Below are positions 1-13,162 of a stretch of DNA of 64,000 bases, piece by piece. This DNA is from Candidatus Nanopelagicales bacterium (GTDB taxonomy: Bacteria > Actinomycetota > Actinomycetes > S36-B12): contig WLWL01000002.1 of NCBI GenBank assembly GCA_012103605.1, positions 19,430-83,429 on the forward strand. The letters are read 5' to 3'. The notes beneath the pieces are model-generated. The model searched no databases. It was given only the letters and a program-made list of their open reading frames with translations, and had not been told where the DNA came from. The position numbers and the translations under genes are program-made. The first letter of the stretch is position 1. Every line of letters starts with the position of its first letter.

Positions 1-884
1 CCAATGTCGTCTACCACGACTGGGAAGCGGCAACCTATGACGACAAGTGGAGCATTTCGTACGACGAACGGTGTATCGAGTACGCGCGAGATATCTTCGA
101 TCGCCTCGTCGGCGATCAGATGCACCTGCCCGCGGAGACCGCACTCGAGATCGGCGGCGGTACCGGATTCTTTCTGCTGAACCTGATGCAATCCGGTGTG
201 GCGACGTCGGGGACCGTGACCGACATTTCCCAGGGAATGGTTGATCAGGCGGTACGTAACGCGGAGCAGTTGGGTCTGCAGGTCTCAGGACAGGTCGCTG
301 ATGTGGAAGAACTGCCTTTCGATGATTCGTCTTTCGACCTCGTCGTCGGTCACGCCTTTCTCCATCACATCCCCGACGTCGATCAGGCGCTGCGGGAGAT
401 CATGCGTGTGCTACGCCCGGGCGGGCGTTTCGTTGTGTGCGGCGAGCCGACCCGCAAGGGGGACTTTGTTGCCCGTCGTTTGTCCCGGCTCACGTGGCGG
501 TCTGCACGTTTCGCTGCTGCCCTGCCGCTGATCCCGAACAACTGGGCGAAGTCGTCCGAGGAACTCGAACTATCGTCACGCGAAGAGGCGTTGGAGGCGA
601 TCGTGGACCTGCATACGTTCGATCCGGAGCGTCTTGCAGCGGCCTGCATGACTGCGGGGGCGGTGGATGTTCGTACCTGCATGGAGGAGTTGACGGCCGC
701 GTGGTTCGGGTGGCCGGTGCGCACCTTCGAGGCAGCGGTGAAGCCGGGTGTGCTCGGTTGGTCGTGGGCGAACTTCGCCTACCGAGGATGGCAGCGATTG
801 AACGCTCTCGACCGTCACGTCCTCGCCGCCGTCGTCCCTGACGGGTTCTTCTACAACGTAGGTGTGACCGGGGTGAAGCCGTAG
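1..884 (+). CDS. SAM-dependent class I methyltransferase (5' truncated by window start)
   Basis: Frame 3 is open from the window start (NVVYHDWEAATYDDKWSISYDERCIEYARD...) through the listed ORF 120-884; motifs ALEIGGGTGFFLLNL, LPFDDSSFDLVVGHAFLHHI and VLRPGGRFVV are typical of Methyltransf_11. Confidence 0.9.
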   Translation, partial: NVVYHDWEAATYDDKWSISYDERCIEYARDIFDRLVGDQMHLPAETALEIGGGTGFFLLNLMQSGVATSGTVTDISQGMVDQAVRNAEQLGLQVSGQVADVEELPFDDSSFDLVVGHAFLHHIPDVDQALREIMRVLRPGGRFVVCGEPTRKGDFVARRLSRLTWRSARFAAALPLIPNNWAKSSEELELSSREEALEAIVDLHTFDPERLAAACMTAGAVDVRTCMEELTAAWFGWPVRTFEAAVKPGVLGWSWANFAYRGWQRLNALDRHVLAAVVPDGFFYNVGVTGVKP

Positions 885-2161
885 TGCGTATTTGTCATCT
901 GTCGTGGGAGTTCCCCCCTGTTGTGTACGGGGGCCTAGGGCGTCACGTCCATGCCGTGGCAACCCAGCAGGCGAGGGATGGCCACGACGTAACGGTGATC
1001 TCGCACGTCGGGTTGACCGCAGACGATGCCACCGCCGAGGAAATCGACGAGGTGGTGGAGGGGGTGAGGGTCATTCGTGTTGCTCGAGATGCCCCGTTCG
1101 TTCCCTTCGATGCGGAGACGCTCATGGGTTGGGTCTCGGGACTGGAATCAGCGATGACCCGACGGGCTTTGCACCTGGATCGAACCTGGAAGCCAGACGT
1201 TGTGCACGCTCATGACTGGCTCACCGCTCGCGCCGCCGCCACGGTGACCGAAGAGATCGGTGTTCCGTGGGTGCACACCATTCATGCGACCGAGGCCGGT
1301 CGCCATCAAGGGTGGTTGCCCAACGGCCTGTCTCGCACCATTCATAGCGTCGAACAATGGTCGGTGGATCACGCAGATCGGATCTTGGTGTGCAGCAGGC
1401 ACATGAAGTGGGAAGTGGAGCGCCTGTTCGGCATGTCGGATGTGGCGGTGATCCCGAACGGCATCGATTCGCCGCCCCCTCTCGTCGATACGACTGCTGC
1501 CGCATCCATCGTCACGCAGCAGGGGCGCCCGCTCATCGTCCACACGGGACGCTTGGAGTGGGAGAAGGGTGCACACACGGTGATCGAAGCGATGCCGTTC
1601 ATCCGCCGCGCCTTTCCTGAGGCTCACCTCGTGGTTGCGGGGCGCGGATCCCAGCAGGAGGCTCTGAAAGAACTGGCCCACGACAAAGACGTTGCATCGC
1701 GAGTGGATTTCACCGGCTGGCTGCCGGATGCCCAACTACGGGCGCTGGTGCGAGACGCTGACGTCGCCGTCGTTCCATCCATCTACGAACCGTTCGGCAT
1801 CGTTGCGCTCGAAGCCGCCGTTCTGGGAACGCCAGTCGTCACGTCGAGGGCGGGTGGCCTCGCGGAATTTGTGGATAACGATCGGCACGGTTGGTCCTTC
1901 GACGCAGGCAACGCACGCGAACTCGGCGATGCGGTTATCTCGTGTGTCAACGACGCTGCAGAATCACGTGCGCGAGCGGATCGAGCCCAAAGTCATGTGC
2001 TCGCCGAGCACGGATGGGCGTCCATCACCGAGCGCATCGTGGACGAGTACCGGGCCACTCAGGCGAAGGTCAATACCCGGGGCAGCGGTGCGCGAAAAGC
2101 GGTCGGGGCGTGGGCGGACGATGTCGAAATCAACGGAAACCTGTTATTCGATGTCCAGTGA
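884..2161 (+). CDS. Glycosyltransferase family 4 (glycogen/starch-synthase-like, Rv3032-type)
   Basis: MRICHLSWEFPPVVYGGLGRHV N-terminus, VHAHDWLTARAA, YEPFGIVALEAAVLGTPVV; overlaps the upstream stop by 1 nt. Confidence 0.9.
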   Translation: MRICHLSWEFPPVVYGGLGRHVHAVATQQARDGHDVTVISHVGLTADDATAEEIDEVVEGVRVIRVARDAPFVPFDAETLMGWVSGLESAMTRRALHLDRTWKPDVVHAHDWLTARAAATVTEEIGVPWVHTIHATEAGRHQGWLPNGLSRTIHSVEQWSVDHADRILVCSRHMKWEVERLFGMSDVAVIPNGIDSPPPLVDTTAAASIVTQQGRPLIVHTGRLEWEKGAHTVIEAMPFIRRAFPEAHLVVAGRGSQQEALKELAHDKDVASRVDFTGWLPDAQLRALVRDADVAVVPSIYEPFGIVALEAAVLGTPVVTSRAGGLAEFVDNDRHGWSFDAGNARELGDAVISCVNDAAESRARADRAQSHVLAEHGWASITERIVDEYRATQAKVNTRGSGARKAVGAWADDVEINGNLLFDVQ

Positions 2162-2954
2162 GATGGCGAACGACGTGCCCGACAACGACGTACCCGACAA
2201 CGACGCATCCGGCCCCACGGCCGAGCCGGTGCGGGAAGACCTAGCCGCGGTCGAGCCGTGGCGATGGTGGGGATGGGCGACACTGCGATGGATCATCGAC
2301 AAGCGAGCTGTCAGTCCCTGGTATCTCATCCGGTACGTGAGGTTCCTGCGGGTGGTGGTGTTTACCCGCGGGGTGACATTCACCGGCCCCGTTTTTCTCG
2401 GCCGAGGTGCGCGTTTCGAAGTTCGACACCGCGTCGGTCGGGTCATTCTCGGTCGTTGGGTGCATCTAGGAAGCGGCACGGTGGTTCGGTGCCACGAGGG
2501 GACGCTGCGCATCGGTGACAAATGCGTCTTCGGTCAGAACAACACGATCAACTGTCACCTCGACGTCGAGATCGGTGAGGAATGCATCGTTGCGGACTCG
2601 GTGTACGTCGGGGACTTCGATCACCGAATGGACGTGACCGACGCGCCCATTCGCTCGCAAGGGCTCGTGAAGAGCCCGGTCACCATCGGCCCGGACGTGT
2701 GGCTGGGTGTGAAGTCGACCATTCTTCGCGGAAGTGTCCTCGGCCGTGGGTGCGTGGTGGGAGCGCACGCGCTGGTGCGGGGCGACGTTCCCGAATTTTC
2801 CATTGTCGGTGGAGTCCCGGCTCGCGTCATCGCCGATCGTCGCGTGCGGGAGGCGCAGTCAGAACAGGTACGCCGGGATGTGGCGGACATGGCGCGCAAG
2901 GCTCGCGAAGCAACACGCGATCGAATTCACCTACGGGACACCAATCCCGTGTGA
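2151..2954 (+). CDS. Left-handed beta-helix (hexapeptide repeat) acyltransferase
   Basis: In-frame ATG at 2151 within the listed ORF 1692-2954; hexapeptide pattern (IGDKCVFGQNNTINCHLDVEIGEECIVADSVYVGD... VTIGPDVWLGVKSTILRGSVLGRGCVVGAHALVRGDVPEFSIVGGVPARVI). Confidence 0.88.
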   Translation: MSSEMANDVPDNDVPDNDASGPTAEPVREDLAAVEPWRWWGWATLRWIIDKRAVSPWYLIRYVRFLRVVVFTRGVTFTGPVFLGRGARFEVRHRVGRVILGRWVHLGSGTVVRCHEGTLRIGDKCVFGQNNTINCHLDVEIGEECIVADSVYVGDFDHRMDVTDAPIRSQGLVKSPVTIGPDVWLGVKSTILRGSVLGRGCVVGAHALVRGDVPEFSIVGGVPARVIADRRVREAQSEQVRRDVADMARKAREATRDRIHLRDTNPV

Positions 2955-4457
2955 CTCGGGATGCCACGTTCGGGAGTCCAGGAACGGCAAGCGAGTGTCA
3001 CGCGTGGGGATCTGCGATTGCCCGGGTTCGTGGCCGGCGCTGTGGAGGAGTTCGGCTACCCGCTGAAAATGCCCGTTGGCTCGATTGCGGGCGTAGTCGG
3101 CCGCAGAGTCTTTGGTGATCATGAATGCCCAGTCGCTGGCGAGGGCAAGAAACGTTTCGGTCGCAAGAGCGTCCCCGAAGTGATCGCGACCGGTGCGGTG
3201 TGAACGATGGTGAGATGCCAGGTAGTCACAGACCGCGTTTTGGATAGTGCGGCCGCGCATGTGGAGCTCGCCCGCTTCGCCTTCTTCCCACACACCGAAG
3301 TTCTTACCGCTTCCCCAACTTCCGCTCGGAAGTTCGATTGGTGGGCTGTCCGCGGCCCGGGAACGCTCTCGAGACAGGGTGGTGAGCTGGATCCCAGCCT
3401 CTGGCACTTTGTCCAACAGGCGCGCAAGGAACGCGGGGCCCTCGTGCCACCAATGTCCGAAGAGTTCGGTGTCGTAGGCAGCGACGATGACCGGATCAGG
3501 GGTGGGGCTGTTGAGCATGATCGTTCGAGCAGCGGAGATGAAGTCATCCACATCGCGGTCGATGCTCGCCGCGGTGGCGTGAGGTTCGTACGGATCCTTG
3601 GCATCGGATTGTTTGTCCGTCACTCGGTACGACCGCATTCCCCAGGCGTGATCGAATGAGTGGAAGTCGAGGTACCAAGGATCCCCGGGGTAGCCACTGT
3701 CGGGGGACCACACTCGATAGGTGAGCTCGAGATCGCGACCGAAAGCCACCACGTCGGTATCGCCGATTCGGTGCGCCTGGTGCAACGGTGCGCCGGCGCG
3801 TTGCAGCGTCGGCCCGTCGACCATGAAATGGCTGACTCCATGGCGTGCGTAGAACTGCTCGAGCCCCGGGCGGTATGCGCACTCCGGGGCCCACATCCCG
3901 GTGGGCCGGTGGCCCACCCGAGCGGTCGTGTCCGCGAGCCCGGCCTGCAGCGAGAGGTCGATGAGCGGATCCGACAGGTGCGGCGTGAAGGCGTGGGTGA
4001 GTGGCCCGCCGAGGAGTTCGATGACCCCCGAGTCGACCAACGGTCGAAGGGCGGCGGATCCGCCCGCGGACCAGTGCTCGTCGAGTTCGTGTGCTGCAGT
4101 GATGGCGAGTTGGTAATTGCGCTGAGCGTCGCGGGCCGCTGACTTGTCGGCTGTCCGAGAGGCTTCGAGCGCCTTGCCACTGGCACGCGTGTGCCAGTCC
4201 GCGATCCAACGAGCCTGCTCGTGGACCGAGGTCCGGTCGTCCCATTGGGCGGCGAGAACTGGAGTCACGCCGAGGGTGAGTTGATCCGTCAAGCCGCGTT
4301 CGGCTCGCTCCCTAAGGAGCGCGAACATCGGGAGGTACGCGTGCGCCCAGGCTTGGCGAAGCCACTCCTCACCGACAGGCCAGGTGCCGTAGCCGAGAAC
4401 CCACGGCATGTGGGTGTGCAGAACTATCGCTAATCGGCCGACGGTAGGTGTGGTCAC
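2931..4457 (-). CDS. Glycoside hydrolase family 57, 1,4-alpha-glucan branching enzyme-like (Rv3031-type)
   Basis: VLHTHMPWVLGYGTWPVGEEWL N-terminus, ELLGGPLTHAFTPHL, GMWAPECAYRPGLE, AAYDTELFGHWWHEGPAFL. Confidence 0.9.
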   Translation of the reverse strand: MTTPTVGRLAIVLHTHMPWVLGYGTWPVGEEWLRQAWAHAYLPMFALLRERAERGLTDQLTLGVTPVLAAQWDDRTSVHEQARWIADWHTRASGKALEASRTADKSAARDAQRNYQLAITAAHELDEHWSAGGSAALRPLVDSGVIELLGGPLTHAFTPHLSDPLIDLSLQAGLADTTARVGHRPTGMWAPECAYRPGLEQFYARHGVSHFMVDGPTLQRAGAPLHQAHRIGDTDVVAFGRDLELTYRVWSPDSGYPGDPWYLDFHSFDHAWGMRSYRVTDKQSDAKDPYEPHATAASIDRDVDDFISAARTIMLNSPTPDPVIVAAYDTELFGHWWHEGPAFLARLLDKVPEAGIQLTTLSRERSRAADSPPIELPSGSWGSGKNFGVWEEGEAGELHMRGRTIQNAVCDYLASHHRSHRTGRDHFGDALATETFLALASDWAFMITKDSAADYARNRANGHFQRVAELLHSAGHEPGQSQIPTRDTRLPFLDSRTWHPESHGIGVP

Positions 4458-4466
4458 CGCAGAGCC

Positions 4467-5285
4467 TCACCACACGGCGATGAGGTCATGTGCTGACTCA
4501 TCGTCGTCATCGATGGGTGTGACGGTGAAATCGTTGTGCGTCACCGAGGTCGCGTACGCCAGTGCCTCGGTGTCGAGTTCGATCAGTCGCTCCGGGAGAG
4601 AGCCGTGGACTTTCTCCCACTTTCTGAGCCGTTGCCCGTGGTGAAGGCCATACATCACGGGGCTGCGGTGTCCGGGTTGATGCTCGACTGCTTGTGCGAG
4701 CAGAGACCTCAACTCTGCGTCGTCGAATTCACGCACGTGGAAGGGGTTGACCGGAGATGCCCCGGGAGGCAGGCCCGGCGAGTGCACAGGGCGGTTGGGT
4801 GTGCTGACGATCACGGGGCCTCGAGTGCACCGATCCAGTTCGCGAAGGAATGCCAGGGGATCCCAGATGTGTTCGATCACCTGCAGCGAGATCGATGCAT
4901 CAAAGGACTCATCCTGAAATGGCAGGGCAACGAGATTCCCCACGAGGGCGCTGACGTGCGGATAGGTCCCACGCACGTGACCCATCGTCTGCACATCCAG
5001 ATCGATGGCCACGACGGTGGCATCGGGGATCGTTGAACGCAGGTATTCGGAGCCGTACCCCTCGCCGGACCCGGCGTCCAGAAGGATTGATCCGCCGGAT
5101 CGCATGCTGGGGGGATGGTGGCTGACCGATGAGGACACCGTCGCCGACGCCCAGTGGTAGCAGGCCTCATGCCGAGCGAACCAGTAGTTCTCAGAGGGGA
5201 TTCCGGGCCAGGTGCGCTCCCCGGTGAGCACAGCTTCGGCGGCCGGATCGCCGAAATCTGGCGGGCCAGGGGGCACATCGAGCAC
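4467..5285 (-). CDS. SAM-dependent methyltransferase (Rv3030-like)
   Basis: ILLDAGSGEGYGSEYL, LPFQDESFDASISLQVIEHIWDPLAFLRELDRCTRGPVIVSTPN. Confidence 0.85.
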   Translation of the reverse strand: MLDVPPGPPDFGDPAAEAVLTGERTWPGIPSENYWFARHEACYHWASATVSSSVSHHPPSMRSGGSILLDAGSGEGYGSEYLRSTIPDATVVAIDLDVQTMGHVRGTYPHVSALVGNLVALPFQDESFDASISLQVIEHIWDPLAFLRELDRCTRGPVIVSTPNRPVHSPGLPPGASPVNPFHVREFDDAELRSLLAQAVEHQPGHRSPVMYGLHHGQRLRKWEKVHGSLPERLIELDTEALAYATSVTHNDFTVTPIDDDDESAHDLIAVW

Positions 5286-5296
5286 GGGGCGACCCT

Positions 5297-5331
5297 AGTC
5301 GCGAAGGCGACTCTCAGGAGGAGTCCCTGAG
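5297..5331. other. Two adjacent inverted repeats (AGTCGC-GAAG-GCGACT; CTCAGG-N7-CCTGAG) in the divergent methyltransferase/etfB intergenic region
   Basis: Read directly: 5297-5312 and 5313-5331. Confidence 0.7.
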
Positions 5332-5336
5332 GCTAA

Positions 5337-5352
5337 GTTACTCGCGAGTAAC
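5337..5352. promoter_or_regulatory. 16-bp perfect palindrome GTTACTCGCGAGTAAC, probable repressor operator (TetR-like)
   Basis: Sequence is identical to its reverse complement; lies immediately upstream of a TATACT -10-like hexamer (5354-5359) ahead of etfB. Confidence 0.7.
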
Positions 5353-5426
5353 ATATACTGGAGAAGTTGCGCGACCACGAGAAACAGCCATCATCGGCCG
5401 TGGAAGGACAGGGAGAGGTATCCACG

Positions 5427-6206
5427 ATGAAGATCGCCGTTTGTGTAAAGCAAGTCCCGGACACATGGGCTGAAAAGACGCTGTCCGCTGAGGACTCAAC
5501 TCTGGATCGGGCGGCCGCCGATGGCGTATTGAACGAGCTCGATGAGTACGCCGTGGAAGAGGCGTTGCAGCTCGCGGAGGCGCACGGAGGCGAAGTGACG
5601 GTTGTCTCGATGGGGCCGGAGAGGGCTGCCGAGACCGTGCGCAAAGCACTGTCGATGGGTGCAGATGCCGGAATTCACGTTGTCGATGACTCTCTGCACG
5701 GGTCCGATGCCATCGCGACATCTGCGGTGCTGGCGGCGGCGCTGGAAGGTAAGGAGTTCGATCTGATCGTCTTCGGATCGGAGTCCACCGACGCTCGTAT
5801 GAGTGTTATCCCGGCCATGGTCGCCGAGCGCCTGGGCATCGCCCAGCTCACCTTCGCCCAACGGGTGTCGGTTTCCGGGTCGGACGTGACCATCGAGCGG
5901 GTCACCGACTACGGGTTCGACACCGTCACAGGTTCGACCCCCGCCGTCATCAGTGTCGTCGAGAAGATCAACGAACCGCGGTATCCGTCGTTCAAGGGAA
6001 TCATGGCCGCCAAGAAGAAGCCGGTGGAGGCCGTCACCGTTGCCGATCTCGGGCTCGAAGCAGCCACTGTTGGACAGGCCGCAGCCTGGTCCGCGGTTCA
6101 AGATTTCGCTGCTCGCCCACCGAAGCCAGCGGGAACCGTCGTGACGGACGAGGGTGACGGTGGCTCCCGTATCGCGACTTACCTGACCGAGCAGAAGTTC
6201 ATCTAG
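5427..6206 (+). CDS. etfB: Electron transfer flavoprotein subunit beta
   Basis: MKIAVCVKQVPDT start; ALQLAEAHGGEVTVVSMGPERA; DLIVFGSESTDA; ETF-beta family. Confidence 0.95.
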   Translation: MKIAVCVKQVPDTWAEKTLSAEDSTLDRAAADGVLNELDEYAVEEALQLAEAHGGEVTVVSMGPERAAETVRKALSMGADAGIHVVDDSLHGSDAIATSAVLAAALEGKEFDLIVFGSESTDARMSVIPAMVAERLGIAQLTFAQRVSVSGSDVTIERVTDYGFDTVTGSTPAVISVVEKINEPRYPSFKGIMAAKKKPVEAVTVADLGLEAATVGQAAAWSAVQDFAARPPKPAGTVVTDEGDGGSRIATYLTEQKFI

Positions 6207-6219
6207 AAGGGATGCCGAC

Positions 6220-7179
6220 ATGACAACAGTTCTCGTCCTAGCAGAGCGCGACTCTTCCAACGGCACAGTGAAGAAGACGACGCTGGAGTTGTTGACCTTG
6301 GCCCGACGCCTCGGGGAACCCCAGGTGGTGTGGTTCGGCGACCAGGGATCCGAGGCCGCTTCGGTTCTCGGGGAGTACGGCGCGAGCGCCGTCCACGTCG
6401 TCGGCGGCCAAGACATGGCCGACCACCCCGTCGTTCCGATAGTGGATGTTCTCCAGGCTCTCGTCACTGAACTCGACGCGACGGCTGTGCTCGTCCCCTC
6501 GTCGGCCGACGGGAAAGAAGCCGCGGGTCGGCTCGCTGTGCGGATCGGCAGCGGTGTCATCACCGACGCGGTGGATATCAGCGAGGCCGGTGTTGCCAGG
6601 CAGAGTGTGTTCGGTGGCAGCACGGTCGTGCATTCCACGGTGACGCACGGCATTGGCATCTACACGGTGCGCCCGAACTCGGTGGCCCCGGAATCGGCTC
6701 CCACCACCTGTTCCGTCATTGATGTCGACTCAACTGTCAGCGAAGCCGCCAAAACCGCTCGCGTGGTCGAGCGCACGGTGGCCGGCAAAGGCGGTCGTCC
6801 CGAGTTGACCGAAGCAGCTGTGGTTGTTTCCGGCGGTCGGGGTGTGGGCGGATCTGAAGGCTTTGAGGTGATCGAGAAGCTGGCCGATTCGCTCGGAGCG
6901 GCCGTGGGTGCTTCACGGGCGGCGACGGATGCCGGTTGGTACCCGCATCAGTATCAGGTCGGCCAGACGGGCAAGACCGTCTCCCCGCAGCTCTACATCG
7001 CCAACGGAATTTCGGGCGCGATCCAGCATCGCGCCGGCATGCAGACCTCCAAGGTGGTCGTCGTGGTGAACAAGGACGCCGAAGCACCGCTGTTTGAGCT
7101 TGCTGACTTCGGTGTGGTCGGGGACCTCTTCGAGGTTGTCCCTCAATTGACCGACGAGATCGACAGCCGCTCGAACTGA
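6220..7179 (+). CDS. etfA: Electron transfer flavoprotein subunit alpha
   Basis: [77 protein letters not shown]-alpha FAD-binding signature. Confidence 0.97.
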   Translation: MTTVLVLAERDSSNGTVKKTTLELLTLARRLGEPQVVWFGDQGSEAASVLGEYGASAVHVVGGQDMADHPVVPIVDVLQALVTELDATAVLVPSSADGKEAAGRLAVRIGSGVITDAVDISEAGVARQSVFGGSTVVHSTVTHGIGIYTVRPNSVAPESAPTTCSVIDVDSTVSEAAKTARVVERTVAGKGGRPELTEAAVVVSGGRGVGGSEGFEVIEKLADSLGAAVGASRAATDAGWYPHQYQVGQTGKTVSPQLYIANGISGAIQHRAGMQTSKVVVVVNKDAEAPLFELADFGVVGDLFEVVPQLTDEIDSRSN

Positions 7180-7206
7180 TCGGTCGCTGTTCCTGGCTAC
7201 CATCGG

Positions 7207-8529
7207 ATGGTGAGTAACGGTTACGACGTGGATTCGGCACGCGATGTGACGCTCGCGCAGAGTGCTGGCGGGGGCGTTGTGGGGGGAGATGCCGATCGCT
7301 CTGTCCGGCACTTCGTCGACCACGCGGCAACGACTCCGCTGCTTCCCCAGGCACGTGAGGCCTGGCTGGACGCTTCAGACTCTGCTGGTAATCCATCGTC
7401 CCTGCATGCGTCCGGTCGTGCCGCTCGCAGGATCGTGGAACAGGCTCGGGAATCCATCGCCGACGATCTACGCACGCGACCCTCGGCGGTTGTCTTCACC
7501 TCTGGTGGAACCGAATCCGACAACCTCGCCGTCAAGGGGCTCTTGTGGGCCCGTCGGGCGCGACTGGGTGTTGCCGATCCAATCGTGGCCGCATCGGCGA
7601 TCGAGCACCACGCCGTCCTCGACCCCGTCGAATGGCTCGGCAAGCACGAGGGTGCGGACGTGCGGTGGATTCCGGTCGATGCATCCGGCCGAGTCGATGT
7701 GGATTTCATCGATCAGTTGTTGTCGTCGGCGGCCGAGCGAACGGCGCTGGTCTCGGTCATGTGGGCGAACAACGAGGTGGGCACCGTCCAGCCCGTCCGA
7801 GAAATAGCTGCGGCGTGCCGTAGCGCGGGTGTGCCCTTCCACACCGACGCAGTGCAGGCGCTCGGCCAAGTCCCCGTGGACCTGTCCGAGGTCGAAGCGA
7901 CGGCTGTGACCATCAGTGGGCACAAGGTGGGTGGCCCGTTCGGTATCGGGGCTCTGATCGTCGACCCGTACGAGAGCCTCGTTGCCGTGTCCCATGGTGG
8001 TGGGCAAGAGCGAGATATTCGATCGGGCACCTTCGACGCGCCGGCTGCCGCCGCATTCGCCGTCGCGGTGCATCACGCGGTCGAGGAGCAGGCCGCACAC
8101 GCCGCTCACCTGCGAAGCCTGCAAATCCAACTGGCAGAAGGAATCGTTTCTGTCGTTCCGGACGCGATCATCAACGGCCCAGTGGTCGGCGACCCCGCGA
8201 CGCGCCTACCCGGAAACGTGCACGCTTCTTTTCCCGGCGCCGAGGGGGATGCTCTGCTGATGTTGCTCGATGCCGCGGGCGTCGATTGCTCAACGGGGTC
8301 GGCCTGCACCGCAGGGGTGCCCGAGCCCAGTCACGTTCTCCTCGCGATGGGTGTCGATGAGCGAACAGCGCGATCCTCGCTTCGCTTCAGTTTCGGTCGA
8401 ACGTCTACCGCTGACGATGTGGCTGCCATCATTCGCGCCCTCCCCGGCGCGGTGGAGCGGGCGCGTCGTGCAGGTTCGGTTTCAAGCGACCGCTATCGGG
8501 CGGCCCGCGAGAACGAAGTCGATCGATGA
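7207..8529 (+). CDS. Cysteine desulfurase (NifS/IscS family)
   Basis: VDHAATTPLLPQAREAW, SGGTESDNLAVKG, MWANNEVGTVQPVREIA, VDCSTGSACTAGVPEPSHVLLAMG. Confidence 0.93.
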   Translation: MVSNGYDVDSARDVTLAQSAGGGVVGGDADRSVRHFVDHAATTPLLPQAREAWLDASDSAGNPSSLHASGRAARRIVEQARESIADDLRTRPSAVVFTSGGTESDNLAVKGLLWARRARLGVADPIVAASAIEHHAVLDPVEWLGKHEGADVRWIPVDASGRVDVDFIDQLLSSAAERTALVSVMWANNEVGTVQPVREIAAACRSAGVPFHTDAVQALGQVPVDLSEVEATAVTISGHKVGGPFGIGALIVDPYESLVAVSHGGGQERDIRSGTFDAPAAAAFAVAVHHAVEEQAAHAAHLRSLQIQLAEGIVSVVPDAIINGPVVGDPATRLPGNVHASFPGAEGDALLMLLDAAGVDCSTGSACTAGVPEPSHVLLAMGVDERTARSSLRFSFGRTSTADDVAAIIRALPGAVERARRAGSVSSDRYRAARENEVDR

Positions 8530-9637
8530 GAATCATCGCTGCGCTCTCGGGCGGCGTGGATTCTTCCGTCGCTGCGGCTCGAATGGTGGATCAAGGCCAT
8601 GACGTGGTGGGCGTCCATCTTGCGCTGGCCCGGTCGGAGTCCACCGGGGGAAAGTCGCGTGGCTGTTGCACTCTCGACGATGCACGAGATGCGCGCCGAG
8701 TCGCAGACGCACTCGGCATTCCCTTTTATGTCTGGGATTTCTCTGCCGAATTCGCCGAGGAAGTAATGAATGACTTCCTTGCTGAATACCAAGCCAATCG
8801 GACACCGAATCCATGCGTGCGGTGCAACGAGCACATCAAGTTTCGGGCTGTGCTGGACCGAGCCTTGGCGTTGGGCTTCGACGGAGTCGCCACCGGTCAC
8901 TACGCCGTGCTCACGTCCGGGGCAGACGGTCCCGAACTGCATCGCGCGGCGGATGCGGACAAGGACCAGTCCTACGTTCTCGCCGTCATCGAGCAGGACC
9001 TCCTGCGGCACTGCTACTTCCCGCTCGGGGGGTCAGTGAAGAGCGATGTGCGAGCGGAGGCTGAAGCGCGGGGCCTACGCACGGCCTCGAAGCCGGACAG
9101 TCATGACATCTGCTTCATTCCTGACGGTGATACCGCGGGTTTCTTGACCAAGGCACTAGGGGAGAAACCCGGCCCCATCGTCGATGTCTCCACCGGCCGT
9201 GACGTGGGTAGTCATCAGGGCACTTTTACCGTCACCATCGGCCAGCGTCGTGGTCTGGACCTGCGTATTCCTGGCGAAGATGGGCGTCCTCGGTACGTCG
9301 TCGACATTGATGATTCGACGGACACGGTCTACGTCGGCTCTCCGGAGATGCTCGACGTCGATGGCCTGGTCGCCGACCACGTCATCTGGGCAGCCCCGGC
9401 CTTGACGGCCGAGTGGTCAAACGTCAGTGCCCAAGTGCGAGCACACCACCACCCGGTGCCGGCCCAGGCGAGGATGCTCGACGACACCATCGACGTCGTT
9501 CTGCTCGAACCCGTACGCGGACTCGCCACGGGACAAACGGTGGTGCTCTATAGCGATTCCCGGGTTCTCGGCTCAGGAAGAATCAGCCAGACACGCACGG
9601 TGAGTGGCGTGAAGCGCCCACGAGAAGCGCAGCGAGC

Positions 9638-9641
<4 letters not shown>
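8526..9641 (+). CDS. mnmA: tRNA 2-thiouridine(34) synthase
   Basis: ALSGGVDSSVAAARM, TPNPCVRCNEHIKF, DKDQSYVL, DSHDICFI, GQRRGL; ATGA overlap with the upstream gene. Confidence 0.95.
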
Positions 9642-12860
<3,219 letters not shown>

Positions 12861-12864
12861 GGCC

Positions 12865-13161
12865 ATGGCCCACATCACCCGCGAACAGGTGCAGCACCTC
12901 GCCCACCTGGCCCGCCTGGAGCTGACAGACGAGGAAACCGCGCACTACACCGACCAACTGTCCGCGATCGTCGAAGCCGTCGAACGTGTCTCGGAAGTAG
13001 CTGCGGGCGACATCCCCCCGACCTCGCACCCGGTTCCCATGACCAACGTCTTTCGCGAAGACGTAGCCCGCCCAGGTTTGGACCGTGCGGATGTGCAGGC
13101 CGGGGCGCCCTCGTGGGAAGACGACCGCTTCCGCGTCCCACGCATTCTGGACGAGGACTGA
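12865..13161 (+). CDS. gatC: Asp/Glu-tRNA(Asn/Gln) amidotransferase subunit C
   Basis: [24 protein letters not shown] at 12865, in frame within the listed ORF; followed by gatA/gatB. Confidence 0.95.
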   Translation: MAHITREQVQHLAHLARLELTDEETAHYTDQLSAIVEAVERVSEVAAGDIPPTSHPVPMTNVFREDVARPGLDRADVQAGAPSWEDDRFRVPRILDED

Positions 13162-13162
13162 C

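Noticed and set aside
5496-6659. 387-aa minus-strand ORF antisense to etfB/etfA
   Set aside because: Shadow ORF over strongly supported etf genes
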